The notes beneath the pieces are model-generated. The model was not told the origin of the DNA and did not search any database. It saw only the letters and a program-made list of their open reading frames with translations. Positions 1 through 13,375 of a DNA stretch of 64,000 nt are shown piece by piece. The position numbers and the translations under genes were made by a program. The stretch comes from Pseudomonadota bacterium. GTDB lineage: Bacteria; Pseudomonadota; Gammaproteobacteria; Burkholderiales; Gallionellaceae. Each line of letters opens with the position of its first letter. Positions within the stretch are counted from its first letter, which is position 1. The stretch covers positions 104,990 through 168,989 of the forward strand of contig JAJZTF010000004.1 of NCBI GenBank assembly GCA_021821945.1. The letters are read 5' to 3'.

Positions 1-9
1 GAAATTTAA
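1..9 (+). CDS. atpF: 3' end of the gene before atpH, presumably atpF (partial)
   Basis: The first nine bases read as two sense codons and a TAA stop three bases before the atpH start. In this operon the gene before atpH is normally atpF, the b subunit of the F0 stalk. The identification rests on gene order alone, because only two residues are visible. Confidence 0.4.
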   Translation, partial: EI

Positions 10-12
10 GCC

Positions 13-543
13 ATGTCAGAAGCCAATACGATTGCAAGGCCCTATGTGCAGGCGGCCTTCGAGGTTGCCCAAAAGCAGGGCGACCTGAAAGGCTGGTCCG
101 AAATGCTCAAGGTTCTCTCGTCTCTGATGTCCAACGAGGAAATCAGGGCGGTGGTCGCAAGCCCGAGGGTCAAGTCAGGCCAGATCGAAGAGCTGATGCT
201 GCAGTTGGCTGGAAGTCTCAACAAGGAGCAGGGAAACTTCGTCAGGATACTGGTTCAGGGCGGTCGCCTGAATGTGGTCCACGAGATCGCCGATCTTTTC
301 GAGGAGCTGCGTGCCGAGGCCGAAAAATCGGCACAGGTGACGGTAACCTCGGCGTTCGAACTGGGCGCGGAGCAGCAGGAGAAGATCGCGGCGGCGCTGA
401 AGGCCAGGCTGGGTACCGAGGTGAAGCTTAGCTGCACGGTGGACAAGGGTCTGCTCGGCGGAATAGTGATCCGCATGGGAGACAAGGTCATAGACGGATC
501 TGCAAACACGCGCCTCGCAGAAATGGCATACGCGCTGGCTTAA
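13..543 (+). CDS. atpH: ATP synthase F1 subunit delta
   Basis: This 176-aa protein is the delta (OSCP-type) subunit that sits on top of the F1 head and ties it to the b-subunit stalk. The length is normal for the family. The N-terminal part is the helical bundle ([13 protein letters not shown]), and the C-terminal part has the family pattern [18 protein letters not shown] near residues 145-163. It lies in the order delta-alpha-gamma-beta-epsilon, 31 bases before atpA, so it is co-transcribed with the other F1 genes. It acts at the cytoplasmic face of the inner membrane. Confidence 0.97.
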   Translation: MSEANTIARPYVQAAFEVAQKQGDLKGWSEMLKVLSSLMSNEEIRAVVASPRVKSGQIEELMLQLAGSLNKEQGNFVRILVQGGRLNVVHEIADLFEELRAEAEKSAQVTVTSAFELGAEQQEKIAAALKARLGTEVKLSCTVDKGLLGGIVIRMGDKVIDGSANTRLAEMAYALA

Positions 544-574
544 TGTTCGAATAATCGAAATAAGGAAAACTCAG

Positions 575-2116
<1,542 letters not shown>

Positions 2117-2129
2117 GGCGGGGTGAGAG

Positions 2130-2996
2130 ATGGCTGGCAGTAAAGAAATCCGCACCAAGATCAAGAGTGTAGAAAATACACGAAAGATCACGCGGGCCAT
2201 GGAGATGGTTGCCGCGGCCAAGATGCGCCGCGCGCAGGAACGCATGCGTGCAGCGCGTCCCTATGCAGAAAAGATCAGGGCAGTTGCCGCGCATCTTTCA
2301 GGCGCCAGCACCGAATACAGGCATCCTTTTCTGGTCAAGCGGGATTCGATCAAGAAGATAGGCGTGATCCTGATCACCTCGGACAAGGGGCTTTGCGGCG
2401 GCCTGAACAGCAACCTCTTCAGGCTGGCCGTGAACAAGATGAAGGGCTGGAGCGCTGAAGGCAAGGAAGTGGCCGTCTGCGCAATCGGCAACAAGGGTCT
2501 GGGTTTCATGAACCGCATGGGTGCCGAGGTGAAATCGCACCTCGTGGGCCTCGGCGACGAGCCTCATCAGGAAACCCTGATCGGTGCGGTGAAGGTCATG
2601 CTCGATGCCTATGTGTCGGGCGAGATCGATTCGATCTACATCTGCTACAACCATTTCGTGAACACCATGAAACAGGAACCCAGCATGGAACAGCTGCTGC
2701 CGCTCTCGGGCGAGCAGCTGGGCGACCACAAGGCTTCCTGGGATTACATCTACGAGCCGGATGCCAAGGTGGTCGTGGATGAATTGCTGACGCGATACGT
2801 GGAATCTCTGGTCTATCAGGGCGTGGTTGAAAACATTGCCTCCGAGCAAAGCTCGCGCATGGTGGCAATGAAGGCTGCATCGGACAACGCGAAGAGCGTG
2901 ATCGCCGATCTCAAGCTGGTTTACAACAAGGCGCGCCAGGCTGCGATCACCCGCGAGATCTCCGAGATCGTCAGCGGCGCGGCTGCGGTAGGCTAA
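2130..2996 (+). CDS. atpG: ATP synthase F1 subunit gamma
   Basis: This 288-aa protein is the central rotor shaft of F1. The N-terminal coiled-coil helix ([32 protein letters not shown], residues 1-32) and the C-terminal helix ([12 protein letters not shown]...[22 protein letters not shown]) are both intact; these two helices form the shaft inside the alpha3-beta3 ring. The Rossmann-like middle contains [12 protein letters not shown]. The length is typical, and the gene lies between atpA and atpD as expected. Confidence 0.98.
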   Translation: MAGSKEIRTKIKSVENTRKITRAMEMVAAAKMRRAQERMRAARPYAEKIRAVAAHLSGASTEYRHPFLVKRDSIKKIGVILITSDKGLCGGLNSNLFRLAVNKMKGWSAEGKEVAVCAIGNKGLGFMNRMGAEVKSHLVGLGDEPHQETLIGAVKVMLDAYVSGEIDSIYICYNHFVNTMKQEPSMEQLLPLSGEQLGDHKASWDYIYEPDAKVVVDELLTRYVESLVYQGVVENIASEQSSRMVAMKAASDNAKSVIADLKLVYNKARQAAITREISEIVSGAAAVG

Positions 2997-4439
<1,443 letters not shown>

Positions 4440-4450
4440 AGGGCAACATC

Positions 4451-4879
4451 ATGGCAATGACAGTACATGTCGACGTTGTCAGCGCTGAGGAACAGATATT
4501 TTCCGGTCTGGTGGAATCTGTCGTCGTTCCCGGCGTGATGGGCGAACTCGGGATCTATCCCAGGCATGCCCCGCTGCTGACGCGGATAAAGCCGGGATCG
4601 GTCCGCATCAAGCGCCCGGATCAGGCCGAAGAAGAACTCATCTATGTGTCGGGCGGGATGCTTGAAGTTCAGCCAAGCCAGGTGACGATACTCTCGGACA
4701 CGGCGATACGCGGCAGGGATCTTGACGAGGCGAGAGCGCTCCAGGCGAAGCAGGCGGCAGAGGAACAGCTCAAGAATCGCACTGCCGATGTGGATTATGC
4801 AAGGGCAGAGGCGGAGTTGCTGCAGGCCATCGCCCAGCTTCGTGCGATACAGCAGATCAAGAAGCATCACGGACACTGA
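4451..4879 (+). CDS. atpC: ATP synthase F1 subunit epsilon
   Basis: The 142-aa epsilon subunit binds the foot of gamma and can lock the enzyme against ATP hydrolysis. The N-terminal beta-sandwich ([13 protein letters not shown]..., [19 protein letters not shown]) and the C-terminal two-helix inhibitory arm ([16 protein letters not shown]...) are both visible. A second ATG two codons downstream is an equally possible start. It is the last gene of the operon, and a rho-independent terminator follows 15 bases after its stop. Confidence 0.97.
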   Translation: MAMTVHVDVVSAEEQIFSGLVESVVVPGVMGELGIYPRHAPLLTRIKPGSVRIKRPDQAEEELIYVSGGMLEVQPSQVTILSDTAIRGRDLDEARALQAKQAAEEQLKNRTADVDYARAEAELLQAIAQLRAIQQIKKHHGH

Positions 4880-4894
4880 CGCTGATGAAAACAG

Positions 4895-4922
4895 AAAAAA
4901 GCAGCCCAGGCTGCTTTTTTTT
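4895..4922 (+). terminator. Rho-independent terminator of the atp operon
   Basis: A six-bp GC stem (GCAGCC, two-base loop, GGCTGC) is preceded by six A and followed by eight T. It lies 15 bases after the atpC stop and before the separate glmU transcription unit. The A-tract could extend the stem and make it bidirectional. Confidence 0.9.
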
Positions 4923-4979
4923 GTGCCTGCGACAATGGAAATGCGGATAAAGCGCAGTCTGGTTCGCAGCAAATTTGTA

Positions 4980-4985
4980 TATAAT
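4980..4985 (+). promoter_or_regulatory. Candidate -10 element for glmU
   Basis: A perfect TATAAT lies 24 bases before the glmU start, just after the atp terminator, which is where a promoter for glmU-glmS is needed. No good -35 box is seen at 16-18 bp spacing, so the call rests on position and the -10 match. Confidence 0.4.
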
Positions 4986-5008
4986 CACCCAAAAAGCTCA
5001 AGGAAATC

Positions 5009-6370
5009 ATGTCTCAGCTAAGCGTCGTCATACTCGCGGCAGGCCGTGGCACCCGAATGCATTCGGATAAACCCAAGGTGCTGCATGAGCTTGCAGGAAT
5101 GTCCCTGGTCCAGCGCGTGTTGGGTTGTGCACACCAGCTAAATGCATCGCGCATCTGCGTGGTTTACGGCCACGGTGGGGATGCGGTGCCACAGGCACTC
5201 GAAGGCAGCGATGCGCTGTGCGTGCTTCAGGAGCCCCAGCTTGGAACAGGTCATGCGGTCCTTCAGGCGATGCCGCATCTGCAGGATGACAGCCAGACAC
5301 TGATACTCTACGGCGACGTTCCGCTGATACAGCCGGCGACGCTTCATCAGATGCAGAAATTCGAGTCGGGCGTCGCGCTGCTCACCGTTCATCTTGATAA
5401 TCCGTCCGGCTATGGCCGCATCGTCCGGAACAGGGAAGGCGATGTGACCTCGATAGTGGAGGAAAAGGATGCGAGTCCCGAGCAGCGGGAGATCAGGGAG
5501 GTAAACACTGGCATATTGCTTGCGCCCACGAAGCTTCTGAAAGCCTGGCTTGCGAATCTCAAGAACAGCAATGCGCAGGAGGAATACTACCTGACCGACA
5601 TAATCGGCATGGCCGTACAAGATGGCGTGCCTGTCCAGACCGTCCAGCCGCAGCATGAATGGGAAATACTGGGCGTGAACAGCAAGGTTCAGCTGGCCAT
5701 GCTGGAGAGGACATGGCAGGGAGTGGAAGCCGGACGGCTTCTGACCCAGGGCGTGACCCTTGCCGATCCTGCAAGGATCGACGTGAGGGGAAAGCTTGAG
5801 TGCGGACGCGATGTCGAGATAGACGTGGGCTGCATCCTCGAGGGCAAGGTGACCCTGGGCAACAGGGTCAGGGTAGGCGCGTATTGCGTGATCAGGAATG
5901 CGGTGATCGCGGACGGAACACACATCGCCCCATACACGCACATAGACGGAAGTGTGGTCGGCGCCGAATGCAGGATAGGACCCTACGCGCGCCTGCGTCC
6001 GGGAACTATGCTGCACGACGAGGTGCACATAGGCAATTTCGTAGAGGTGAAAAACAGCGAGATCAATCAGGCAAGCAAGGCAAACCACCTGAGCTATATC
6101 GGCGATACGACCATAGGATGCAGGGTGAATGTCGGGGCAGGCACGATCACCTGCAATTACGACGGCGCAAACAAGCACAGGACGATCATTGAGGACGACG
6201 CATTCATCGGATCGGACACGCAGCTCGTGGCACCCGTAAAGGTGGCAAGGGGTGCGACGATAGGCGCGGGGTCTACGATCACCCGGGATACCCCTGAAGG
6301 GGAACTCACCCTGTCGAGGAGCAAGCAGATGACCATCAGCGGGTGGCAGCGTCCGGTGAAGAAGCGTTGA
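5009..6370 (+). CDS. glmU: Bifunctional UDP-N-acetylglucosamine pyrophosphorylase / glucosamine-1-phosphate acetyltransferase
   Basis: The 453-aa enzyme acetylates glucosamine-1-phosphate with acetyl-CoA and then couples it to UTP, giving UDP-GlcNAc for peptidoglycan and LPS. The N-terminal nucleotidyltransferase carries [20 protein letters not shown] (residues 10-29). The C-terminal half is a left-handed beta-helix of hexapeptide repeats, with [18 protein letters not shown] near residue 375. Length is standard. It stands 20 bases before glmS, the enzyme one step earlier in the same pathway, so the two are probably one operon. Confidence 0.98.
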   Translation: MSQLSVVILAAGRGTRMHSDKPKVLHELAGMSLVQRVLGCAHQLNASRICVVYGHGGDAVPQALEGSDALCVLQEPQLGTGHAVLQAMPHLQDDSQTLILYGDVPLIQPATLHQMQKFESGVALLTVHLDNPSGYGRIVRNREGDVTSIVEEKDASPEQREIREVNTGILLAPTKLLKAWLANLKNSNAQEEYYLTDIIGMAVQDGVPVQTVQPQHEWEILGVNSKVQLAMLERTWQGVEAGRLLTQGVTLADPARIDVRGKLECGRDVEIDVGCILEGKVTLGNRVRVGAYCVIRNAVIADGTHIAPYTHIDGSVVGAECRIGPYARLRPGTMLHDEVHIGNFVEVKNSEINQASKANHLSYIGDTTIGCRVNVGAGTITCNYDGANKHRTIIEDDAFIGSDTQLVAPVKVARGATIGAGSTITRDTPEGELTLSRSKQMTISGWQRPVKKR

Positions 6371-6389
6371 ATATAGAATTGGAAAAGCC

Positions 6390-8210
6390 ATGTGTGGAAT
6401 CGTAGGTGCAATAGCAGAACGCAATGTCGTGCCCATCCTGTTGGAAGGGCTTCAGCGACTCGAATATCGGGGTTACGACTCGGCGGGCCTGGTCGTGGTG
6501 GAAAATGCGAGGCTCAAGCGGTTGCGCAGCACGGGGCGTGTGGCGGAACTGATGCAGATCAGCAAGGGCACGGAAGGGAATATCGGAATCGCCCACACGA
6601 GGTGGGCGACCCACGGCATACCAAGCGAGCGGAATGCCCATCCTCACATCAGCCGCGACCTGATCGCCGTGGTGCACAACGGCATCATTGAAAACTACGA
6701 GAGCCTGCGCGATGGTCTCGTCAAGGCCGGGTATGAATTCACGTCCGACACGGACACGGAAGTGATCGCGCATCTGGTGCACAGCCATTATGCGAAAGGC
6801 ATGACGCTGCTTAAGGCTGTGCAGGCAACGCTGAAGGAGCTCGTGGGCGCATATGCGATAGGAGTGATCGCGGCCGACAACCCGGACAGGCTGATCTCGG
6901 CCCGCCGGGGAAGCCCGCTGCTGCTTGGAGTGGGAATAGGGGAAAATTTCGTGGCCTCCGATGTCTCCGCGCTGCTTCCGGTCACGAACAGGGTGGTCTA
7001 TCTCGAGGAAGGCGATCTCGTGGAGCTGGATCGGCAGGGTTACCGTATATACGACGCGGAAGGCAACGAGGTCGCGCGGCCGGTGCAGACCAGCGAGATC
7101 AGCAACGAAAGCGTGCAGCTCGGAAATTACCGCCACTACATGCAAAAGGAGATACACGAGCAGCCAGAGGCGATCGCAAACACGCTGGAGACCGCCTGCA
7201 ACAGCCACTCCATCATGCCCGGCATATTCGGGGCTGAGGCGGAAAGCTGCCTGTCCAGGATAGACGGAATCCTGATACTGGCCTGCGGCACGAGCTATCA
7301 CGCGGGCTTGGTCGCGAGATACTGGCTGGAGGAAATTTCAGGCCTGCACTGCACGGTCGAAATCGCGAGCGAATACCGTTACCGGAAGAGCGTTCCCAAC
7401 CCGAATGCACTGGTGGTCGTGCTTTCCCAGTCGGGCGAGACGGCAGACACGCAGGCTGCATTGAGCCATGCAAAATCCCTGGGACATGTCCACACGCTTG
7501 CCATATGCAATGTGCCGGAGAGTGCACTGGTCAGGCAATCGAAGCTGCGCTTCCTGACCAGGGCCGGCCCCGAGATCGGCGTCGCCTCGACCAAGGCCTT
7601 CACGACCCAGCTGGTCGCACTCTTCCTCCTGACGCTGGTCCTGGCCAAGCAGAGAAACCACCTGACGGCGGAATCAGAGCACCTGCATGCGCTGAGACAC
7701 CTGCCTGCGGCCGTGCAGAAGGTCCTGGATCTCGAGCCCAAGATCGCCAGGCTCGCCGAGAAGTTTGCCAGCAAGCACCATGCATTGTTCCTCGGCCGCG
7801 GGCTGCATTATCCCATCGCCTTGGAAGGTGCCTTGAAGCTCAAGGAGATCTCCTACATCCACGCGGAAGCCTATCCTGCAGGGGAGCTGAAGCACGGCCC
7901 GCTGGCCCTCGTGGACAAGGACATGCCCGTGATATCGGTGGCGCCCAACGATGCGCTGCTGGAAAAGCTGAAGTCAAACCTGCACGAGGTTCGCGCAAGG
8001 GGCGGGGAGCTTTACGTGTTTGCCGATGCAGACACGCACATGAACGAGGAGGAAGGCGTGCACATCATGCGCATGCCGGAACATGCGGGATATCTGAGCC
8101 CCATACTGCACACCATCCCGCTGCAACTGCTGGCCTATTACGTCGCATTGCAGAAGGGAACCGATGTAGACAAGCCCAGAAATCTGGCCAAATCGGTCAC
8201 CGTGGAGTGA
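6390..8210 (+). CDS. glmS: Glutamine-fructose-6-phosphate aminotransferase (isomerizing)
   Basis: The 606-aa enzyme makes glucosamine-6-phosphate from fructose-6-phosphate and glutamine. Cys2 after the initiator Met ([15 protein letters not shown]) is the N-terminal nucleophile of the glutaminase domain, and HTRWATHG follows near residue 70. Two SIS domains bind the sugar phosphate ([56 protein letters not shown]). It ends with the typical KSVTVE tail. It follows glmU. No glmS ribozyme-like leader is possible in the 19-base gap. Confidence 0.98.
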   Translation: MCGIVGAIAERNVVPILLEGLQRLEYRGYDSAGLVVVENARLKRLRSTGRVAELMQISKGTEGNIGIAHTRWATHGIPSERNAHPHISRDLIAVVHNGIIENYESLRDGLVKAGYEFTSDTDTEVIAHLVHSHYAKGMTLLKAVQATLKELVGAYAIGVIAADNPDRLISARRGSPLLLGVGIGENFVASDVSALLPVTNRVVYLEEGDLVELDRQGYRIYDAEGNEVARPVQTSEISNESVQLGNYRHYMQKEIHEQPEAIANTLETACNSHSIMPGIFGAEAESCLSRIDGILILACGTSYHAGLVARYWLEEISGLHCTVEIASEYRYRKSVPNPNALVVVLSQSGETADTQAALSHAKSLGHVHTLAICNVPESALVRQSKLRFLTRAGPEIGVASTKAFTTQLVALFLLTLVLAKQRNHLTAESEHLHALRHLPAAVQKVLDLEPKIARLAEKFASKHHALFLGRGLHYPIALEGALKLKEISYIHAEAYPAGELKHGPLALVDKDMPVISVAPNDALLEKLKSNLHEVRARGGELYVFADADTHMNEEEGVHIMRMPEHAGYLSPILHTIPLQLLAYYVALQKGTDVDKPRNLAKSVTVE

Positions 8211-8220
8211 CCCTGTTGGG

Positions 8221-8383
8221 ACCTGCTCCGCAGAGGTCCCCAGAGAGCCCTCAAAGAACCTCATTGTCACCAGCGGTCCTGTCATTCTCGACATTCGACC
8301 GCTGGCTGACTACCAGCAACAACTGATCACCTCCATTCTTGACCTAAGGGAACAGGGATGGAATGACCGTCAGATCGCAAATC
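8221..8383 (+). pseudogene. Possible remnant of a helix-turn-helix (recombinase-like) gene cut by the IS21 element
   Basis: One frame is open from the glmS end up to the IS left end. It reads (from about 8266) VTSGPVILDIRPLADYQ and then LREQGWNDRQIAN, the look of the helix-turn-helix region of a serine recombinase or similar protein. There is no ATG start, and the frame does not obviously continue beyond the right end of the IS. It may be an internal scrap of an older mobile gene. The evidence is pattern resemblance only. Confidence 0.22.
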
Positions 8384-8447
8384 TGTCAATCAGCGTGCAA
8401 ATTTGACCATCTGTCAGCGTCCAATTTTGACCAGCAGAACATAGGAA

Positions 8448-9182
8448 TCAGGGCGACTTTTTTCGCTGTTTAAAACGGAAGGAATCGTTGCCTGTTTCAA
8501 TAATGTCGCAGTGATGAGTGATGCGATCCAGCAGTGCAGTCGTCATCTTGGCATCGCCGAACACCTGCCCCCACTCGCCGAAGGAGAGATTAGTCGTGAC
8601 GATCAGCGAGGTTTGTTCGTAGAGCTGGCTGATCAGATGAAACAGCAACGCGCCGCCGGCCTCCGGAAACGGCAGGTAGCCAAGCTCATCGAGTATCACC
8701 GCATCCACCTGCGTAAGCTGGCGAGCCAGTACACCTGCCTTGCCGGATCGTTTCTCCAGCTCAAGCCGGTTCACCAGATCCACCGCGTTGTAAAACCGCA
8801 CCCGTTTGCCATGATGGATGGCAGCCACCCCGAGGGCGGTCGCCAGATGTGTCTTGCCGGTTCCCGTGCCGCCCACCAGAATCAGATTGTGTGCGGATGT
8901 CATGAACTGCGCCGTAGCAAGCTGCTCGACCTGTCCTTTCGCGACGGTGGACTCGGACCAGTCAAAGCTTGCCAAGTCGCGATGGATCGGGAATTTGGCG
9001 ACATTGAGCTGATAGCGCAAACTGCGCGCCTGACGATCAATGATCTCCGCATCGATCAGACGTTTGATCCAGAGTTCAGGGGCGTGTGGCTGCCGTACGC
9101 GTTCCGCGCCCAGTTCCTGCAATGCCGTGGCCATGCCGTAAAGATGCATGGCCTTCAGTTGGCTTCCGAGTTCAGGCAACAT
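8448..9182 (-). CDS. istB: IS21-family helper ATPase IstB (copy 1)
   Basis: This AAA+ ATPase of 244 aa assembles on target DNA and activates the IstA transposase. Walker A is [15 protein letters not shown] near residue 105, and Walker B is [11 protein letters not shown] near residue 165. I chose the Met at 9182 ([16 protein letters not shown]) because the second IS copy has a start at the same place and the same length of 244 aa. It overlaps the istA end by 11 bases, so translation is probably coupled. The frame is intact. Confidence 0.95.
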   Translation of the reverse strand: MLPELGSQLKAMHLYGMATALQELGAERVRQPHAPELWIKRLIDAEIIDRQARSLRYQLNVAKFPIHRDLASFDWSESTVAKGQVEQLATAQFMTSAHNLILVGGTGTGKTHLATALGVAAIHHGKRVRFYNAVDLVNRLELEKRSGKAGVLARQLTQVDAVILDELGYLPFPEAGGALLFHLISQLYEQTSLIVTTNLSFGEWGQVFGDAKMTTALLDRITHHCDIIETGNDSFRFKQRKKSP

Positions 9183-10677
9183 GAATCGCCTCCCGCAATC
9201 GATCATAGCGACTGCAATCCGCTATTGGCTCCTGATTCAGGTGCAGTGCAGTCGGCACATGAATCGCCGCATCTGTCCTGACAGGCGCAATCAGCCGATG
9301 CAGATGGTTGAGAATCACCGATGCCGAGCAGATCCCGCTCTCCAGGGCCAGGGCACAGGCCGTTTCAACCGGATCGGCGCCATGTTCCCGCATGGCCAGC
9401 AAAACCTCGACGAAAGCCCGGTCGCCTTTGGGCTGCTTGAGCAGGCGTGTTCTGACGGTCGCAATCGCGACAGGAAGCGACCAATCCACAAACGGCGCCC
9501 CGTTGCGTAACGCGCCGGGTTTCTTCTCCAGTACAGGCAAGTAATGCCAAGGATCGAGTATCAACGTGTCACGCGCAAAGCTGCGGGTGTGGCGTGCCAC
9601 CTCGGCGCCTTCTGCCACGACTGTGATCTGATCTGCATAGGCGCGCAGGCTGACACGCTGTCCGGCATACGCTGCAGGTACGCTGTAGCGATTGCGGTCA
9701 TAACTTGCCAAACAGGTGGATGACACACGTGTCGTTTGCTCGAAGTAACCATCGAACCGGGCAGAAATCTGTCGCAGGTGCGCTTGCTCATCGGCAAACA
9801 CCTCAGCGATTGTCAGATGTTTCATACCCGGGTGAGCGCGCGCCGCCAGGTCACGGCAACGCGCTTCAAGCCATGCATTGAGTTCGACCAAGCCTGCAAA
9901 CTTCGGTGTGGGCGTGAACAGCCATTCGCGCACATTGCCGACCTGATTCTCAACTTGCCCCTTCTCCCAACCTGACGCCGGCGTGCAGGCCACCGGCTCG
10001 AACAGGTAATGGCTAGCCAATGCCAGAAATCGCCGATTGAACTTGCGCTCCTTGCCTACATACAAGCTATCTACGATGGTCTTGGGATTGTCGTAAATCA
10101 TGCGTTGTGGCACGCCACCGAAGAAGGCGAACGCGCGTGCATGGGCATCGAACACCATTTCCTGCGATTCGCGTGGATAGGCTGCCACGAACATCTGGCG
10201 ACTATGGCTCAAACGGAAGTGTGCCAGCTTGATGGCCTGGGTAATTCCGCCCAGCACGACCGTCTCGTGACTCCAGTCGAATTGACAGGCATCTCCCACT
10301 GCAAAGACCAGTGGCACAAAGGCATTGATCGCAGGTGCAGGTTGCGCTTCCTTCCAGCGCTTAACAAATCGCTGCACGCTATCATAGGCGCCGGCATACC
10401 CTTCGCGTTGCAAGTCCTCAAACAGCCGCTGCGCATTGCGTCGCTGCCCCTTCTGTCGTACCGCATCCTGTTCCAGCCAGAGCAATAGCTGAGCCTGATA
10501 ATTACCCAGCATTGGGCTGGGTTGTGTCTGGCGTTGATAGGTCGGCGCCGATTCGGCCTTGAGATATTTCTTGACGGTGTTGCGGGAGAGATTCAGCCCG
10601 CGCGCAATCTCACTGATGTTCTCGTTTTTAACCAGCTTGCGGCGCCGGATCTTGCCGATGGTTTCCATGCATAACAC
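9172..10677 (-). CDS. istA: IS21-family transposase IstA (copy 1)
   Basis: The 501-aa DDE transposase starts with a helix-turn-helix ([33 protein letters not shown]; residues 6-40) that binds the element ends. The catalytic core shows ACQFDWSHE, then [10 protein letters not shown], then [18 protein letters not shown], which supply the D, D and E residues. The second Met three codons in (METIGKI) is also a possible start. The frame is uninterrupted, so this copy could be active. Confidence 0.95.
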   Translation of the reverse strand: MLCMETIGKIRRRKLVKNENISEIARGLNLSRNTVKKYLKAESAPTYQRQTQPSPMLGNYQAQLLLWLEQDAVRQKGQRRNAQRLFEDLQREGYAGAYDSVQRFVKRWKEAQPAPAINAFVPLVFAVGDACQFDWSHETVVLGGITQAIKLAHFRLSHSRQMFVAAYPRESQEMVFDAHARAFAFFGGVPQRMIYDNPKTIVDSLYVGKERKFNRRFLALASHYLFEPVACTPASGWEKGQVENQVGNVREWLFTPTPKFAGLVELNAWLEARCRDLAARAHPGMKHLTIAEVFADEQAHLRQISARFDGYFEQTTRVSSTCLASYDRNRYSVPAAYAGQRVSLRAYADQITVVAEGAEVARHTRSFARDTLILDPWHYLPVLEKKPGALRNGAPFVDWSLPVAIATVRTRLLKQPKGDRAFVEVLLAMREHGADPVETACALALESGICSASVILNHLHRLIAPVRTDAAIHVPTALHLNQEPIADCSRYDRLREAIHVA

Positions 10678-10856
10678 TCCAGGTTGCTCCAGACAAAAAG
10701 TCCAGATGATTGCACATGCCAGGGGTGGTCAAATTTGGACGCTGATTCCCCCTGTTTCCTGGTCAGTTTTGCACGCTGATTAACACTCTCAAGCAATTCG
10801 GGTTACTGCCGATAACGTTTTACACCTGCCTTTCCAATTGTCACGGAGCACTCACG

Positions 10857-12179
10857 ATGTTTTTCCAAAGCAGGAAATTTCAAACCCAGATCGATGCGCT
10901 GCAGCAAGAGTTGTCGTCATTTAAGAGCTTGTTCGAAGCCCTTAAGCGCAGCATGGCGGTGATCGAATTTTCGATAAACGGGACCATACTCGAGGCAAAT
11001 GCGGTCTTCTGCCAGGTGATGGGTTATAACAGTAACGAGATCAAGGGAATGCGACACAGTTCGCTTTGCGATGAAAAATATGCTCGCTCATCTGAATACC
11101 AGGAATTCTGGAACAGGCTGCGCCAGGGCCAGTCCTTCAACGGAAAGTTTCAGAGAAAGACAAAGAGTGGCGAGGCAGTGTGGCTGGAGGCGACCTATTT
11201 TCCCGTCGTCGATGCAAATGGGCAGGTTGCAAAAGTCCTAAAGATCGCAAGCGACGTGACCAGGCAGGTGAAGGAGGCTGCAGCCCTTCGCGATCTGATT
11301 TCTGCGCTGGACCGTTCGATGGCGCTGATCGAGTTCGACATGCAGGGCAACGTGATCGAGGCAAATGCCAATTTTCTCGAGGTGATGGGCTACAGGGCCG
11401 ATGAAATCAAGGGCAGGCACCACAGGATATTCTGTCGCGAGGCATATGCATCGAGTCCCGAATACAGGGAGTTCTGGATCAGGCTCAACCGCGGAGACTA
11501 TTTCACCGGGCAATACGAGCGTGTCACAAGGGATGGGCGCACTGTTTGGCTGGAGGCGAGTTATAACCCGGTCAAGGACGAGCATGGCGTGCCTTACAAG
11601 GTCATCAAGTTTGCCTCCGATATCACGGAGAAGGTGCTGCGCCACCAGGCGGAATCGCAAAGCGCGCGCATGGCTTATGAAATATCCCTGGAAACGGAGA
11701 AAGTCGCATCAAGCGGCGAGCAGATCATTTTGCAGGCAACCGAAAAGATGCACGAGTTATCAAGACAGGTGCAAGGCTCCTCGTTGCAGGTGAAGAACCT
11801 TGGCGAAGAGACCGAGCAGATCACTTCCATCGTCAACACGATTCGAGAAATCGCAGACCAGACCAATCTGCTGGCGCTGAATGCAGCGATAGAGGCGGCG
11901 CGCGCAGGTGAGAGCGGCAGGGGGTTTGCCGTTGTGGCCGACGAGGTGCGGAAGCTTGCCGAGCGCACCAGCGGTTCAACTTCCGAAATCACGAAAATGA
12001 TCGAGACGATCCAGAACGAAAGCAGGACCGTGATAGATAGTATGAGGCAAAGCCAGGAAGAGGTCGCGGAAGGTGTTAGCCTCGCCAACGGCGCAGGCGA
12101 TGCGATCAATCAGATCCGCGACGGGGCGCGCAGGGTGGTCGATGCAGTGCAGAAGTTTTCTCAAAAACTTGAAGAGTGA
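10857..12179 (+). CDS. Soluble chemoreceptor with two PAS domains (BdlA-like)
   Basis: The 440-aa protein has a short N-terminal coiled coil, two similar PAS domains (about residues 35-145 and 155-265; both contain MGY...EIKG and WLEA followed by IASD or FASD), and a short methyl-accepting signalling domain. The receptor hairpin [20 protein letters not shown] is conserved. No transmembrane segment is present, so it should sense inside the cytoplasm, perhaps redox through a PAS cofactor. Domain order and size are like Pseudomonas BdlA, which links c-di-GMP to biofilm dispersal; that function is inference here. No che genes are in the window. Confidence 0.85.
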   Translation: MFFQSRKFQTQIDALQQELSSFKSLFEALKRSMAVIEFSINGTILEANAVFCQVMGYNSNEIKGMRHSSLCDEKYARSSEYQEFWNRLRQGQSFNGKFQRKTKSGEAVWLEATYFPVVDANGQVAKVLKIASDVTRQVKEAAALRDLISALDRSMALIEFDMQGNVIEANANFLEVMGYRADEIKGRHHRIFCREAYASSPEYREFWIRLNRGDYFTGQYERVTRDGRTVWLEASYNPVKDEHGVPYKVIKFASDITEKVLRHQAESQSARMAYEISLETEKVASSGEQIILQATEKMHELSRQVQGSSLQVKNLGEETEQITSIVNTIREIADQTNLLALNAAIEAARAGESGRGFAVVADEVRKLAERTSGSTSEITKMIETIQNESRTVIDSMRQSQEEVAEGVSLANGAGDAINQIRDGARRVVDAVQKFSQKLEE

Positions 12180-12454
12180 TGGAATCAGGTTTCGGGTCAT
12201 CCGATCCAAACCCTGTGTCAATCAGCAATCCCTTGTAGTTGCGCGCCATGCATTACCTGGACTGCGCGAGTTGGCGTAAGCCGCGAGCTTTCAAGTTCTT
12301 GATGAGGGATATAAATTGGCAAGATTAAGTCGAGGAATTATTCGCGCAGGTCGGGCAAATGCTGTAAAGCGGACGGACAGGGCCAATTCTGAATTTATGA
12401 CTTTAATGGGTTGGAACACCCATGTCGTCTTGCCGCGATGGATGACTGCTGCGC
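12180..12454. other. Gene-free gap between convergent genes
   Basis: These 275 bases lie between the chemoreceptor stop and the stop of the convergent DMT transporter. I see no convincing ORF, hairpin with T-run, or RNA gene in it. Confidence 0.5.
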
Positions 12455-13345
12455 CTATTCTTCCCCGATCGCGAGCAGCGCCGAGGCGACCACCGCGAGC
12501 GCGATGCCCGCGATCTTGAATGGTCCGGGGATCTGGCCGGCGAGCGCAATCCCGATCAAGGCCGTGAGCAGCGGCGAGGCCGCGTTGGTGAGCGCGGAGA
12601 CGACCATCGCCTTGCCTTCCCGCAGCGCGTAGACGATCGCGAGCGCTCCCACGGCGTTGAGGAGCTGTATCCCCGCCGAGAGCGGCGGGCCGTCGATCCC
12701 CCAGTTGATGGGTGCGTCCCAGTGGGTGCGAAGGAGCGCGACCGGGACAAGGAGCAGGCCGCCCAGTGTCATGTAGAAGAAGATGGCTCCGGTATTCATC
12801 GAGGCATGGGCGATCTTGATGAAGTAGTTCTGCAGGCCCCACAACACCATAATGACCAGCGAGAGGAAGAACCAGAGGCCGAAGTGCACCGTGCCGGCGC
12901 TGGGCGTCCAGTCGTTGAGAAAGGGCAGGGCGGCCAAGGCCAGCACGATGCCAGCCACGCCGATCCGGCCCGTGCGCTCCCGGAGCAATGCCGCGCTCAG
13001 CGCAATCGTGACGAGGGGCGAGAGCGAGATGATAGGGAAGATGAGGTAGGATGGTCCCATCGAAAGCGTCGGGAAGAGGACGATGACGCCGCCCGAGCCG
13101 GTCAAGCCTATCGTCAGCCCCAGTGTCAGGGATTTCGGATCGAACGGGATCTTTCCGCCTTCGCGGCGCAAGACGAACGCCGCAGGCAGCAGCATGCAGA
13201 CCGCCCAGACGGCGTAGGTCAGCGTATCGGGGAATCCGCGCTGCGCGGGGATGGCGCTCAAGGCGCCCCAGAGCCCCCAGGCGACGGTGGTAATCAGCGC
13301 ATAGCCGAGCCAGAGCCGGCTGCCGGATGATGACGGCATTCGCAT
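12455..13345 (-). CDS. EamA/DMT-superfamily transporter
   Basis: The 296-aa inner-membrane protein has about ten hydrophobic helices in two repeated halves, the EamA architecture (first half from LWLGYALITTVAWGLWGAL; second from FGLWFFLSLVIMVLWGLQNYF). Family members export amino acids, metabolites or drugs; the substrate cannot be read from sequence. A longer open frame overlaps on the same strand but lacks any hydrophobic pattern. The gene ends 3' to 3' with the chemoreceptor and starts 31 bases from the pepN stop. Its base composition looks higher in GC than its neighbours. Confidence 0.85.
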   Translation of the reverse strand: MRMPSSSGSRLWLGYALITTVAWGLWGALSAIPAQRGFPDTLTYAVWAVCMLLPAAFVLRREGGKIPFDPKSLTLGLTIGLTGSGGVIVLFPTLSMGPSYLIFPIISLSPLVTIALSAALLRERTGRIGVAGIVLALAALPFLNDWTPSAGTVHFGLWFFLSLVIMVLWGLQNYFIKIAHASMNTGAIFFYMTLGGLLLVPVALLRTHWDAPINWGIDGPPLSAGIQLLNAVGALAIVYALREGKAMVVSALTNAASPLLTALIGIALAGQIPGPFKIAGIALAVVASALLAIGEE

Positions 13346-13375
13346 TCCTCTTGTTGTCCCGGAGATCCGCCCCGC

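Larger units (their letters stand above)
8384..10785 (-). mobile_element. Complete IS21-family insertion sequence (copy 1)
   Basis: The element is 2402 bp long, with istA and istB both on the minus strand. Its outer ends are near-perfect inverted repeats of about 26 bp starting TGTCAATCAGCGTGCAAA at the left and, as the complement at the right, TGTTAATCAGCGTGCAAA. Each end carries a second, inner copy of the same repeat, which is usual for IS21 ends. No 4-8 bp target duplication is seen: the left flank ends GCAAATC and the right flank begins CTCTCAAG. It separates glmS from the chemoreceptor gene. Confidence 0.92.

Noticed and set aside
6371..6389. A glmS ribozyme before glmS
   Set aside because: Only 19 bases separate glmU and glmS, far too few, and the ribozyme is known mainly from Gram-positive bacteria.
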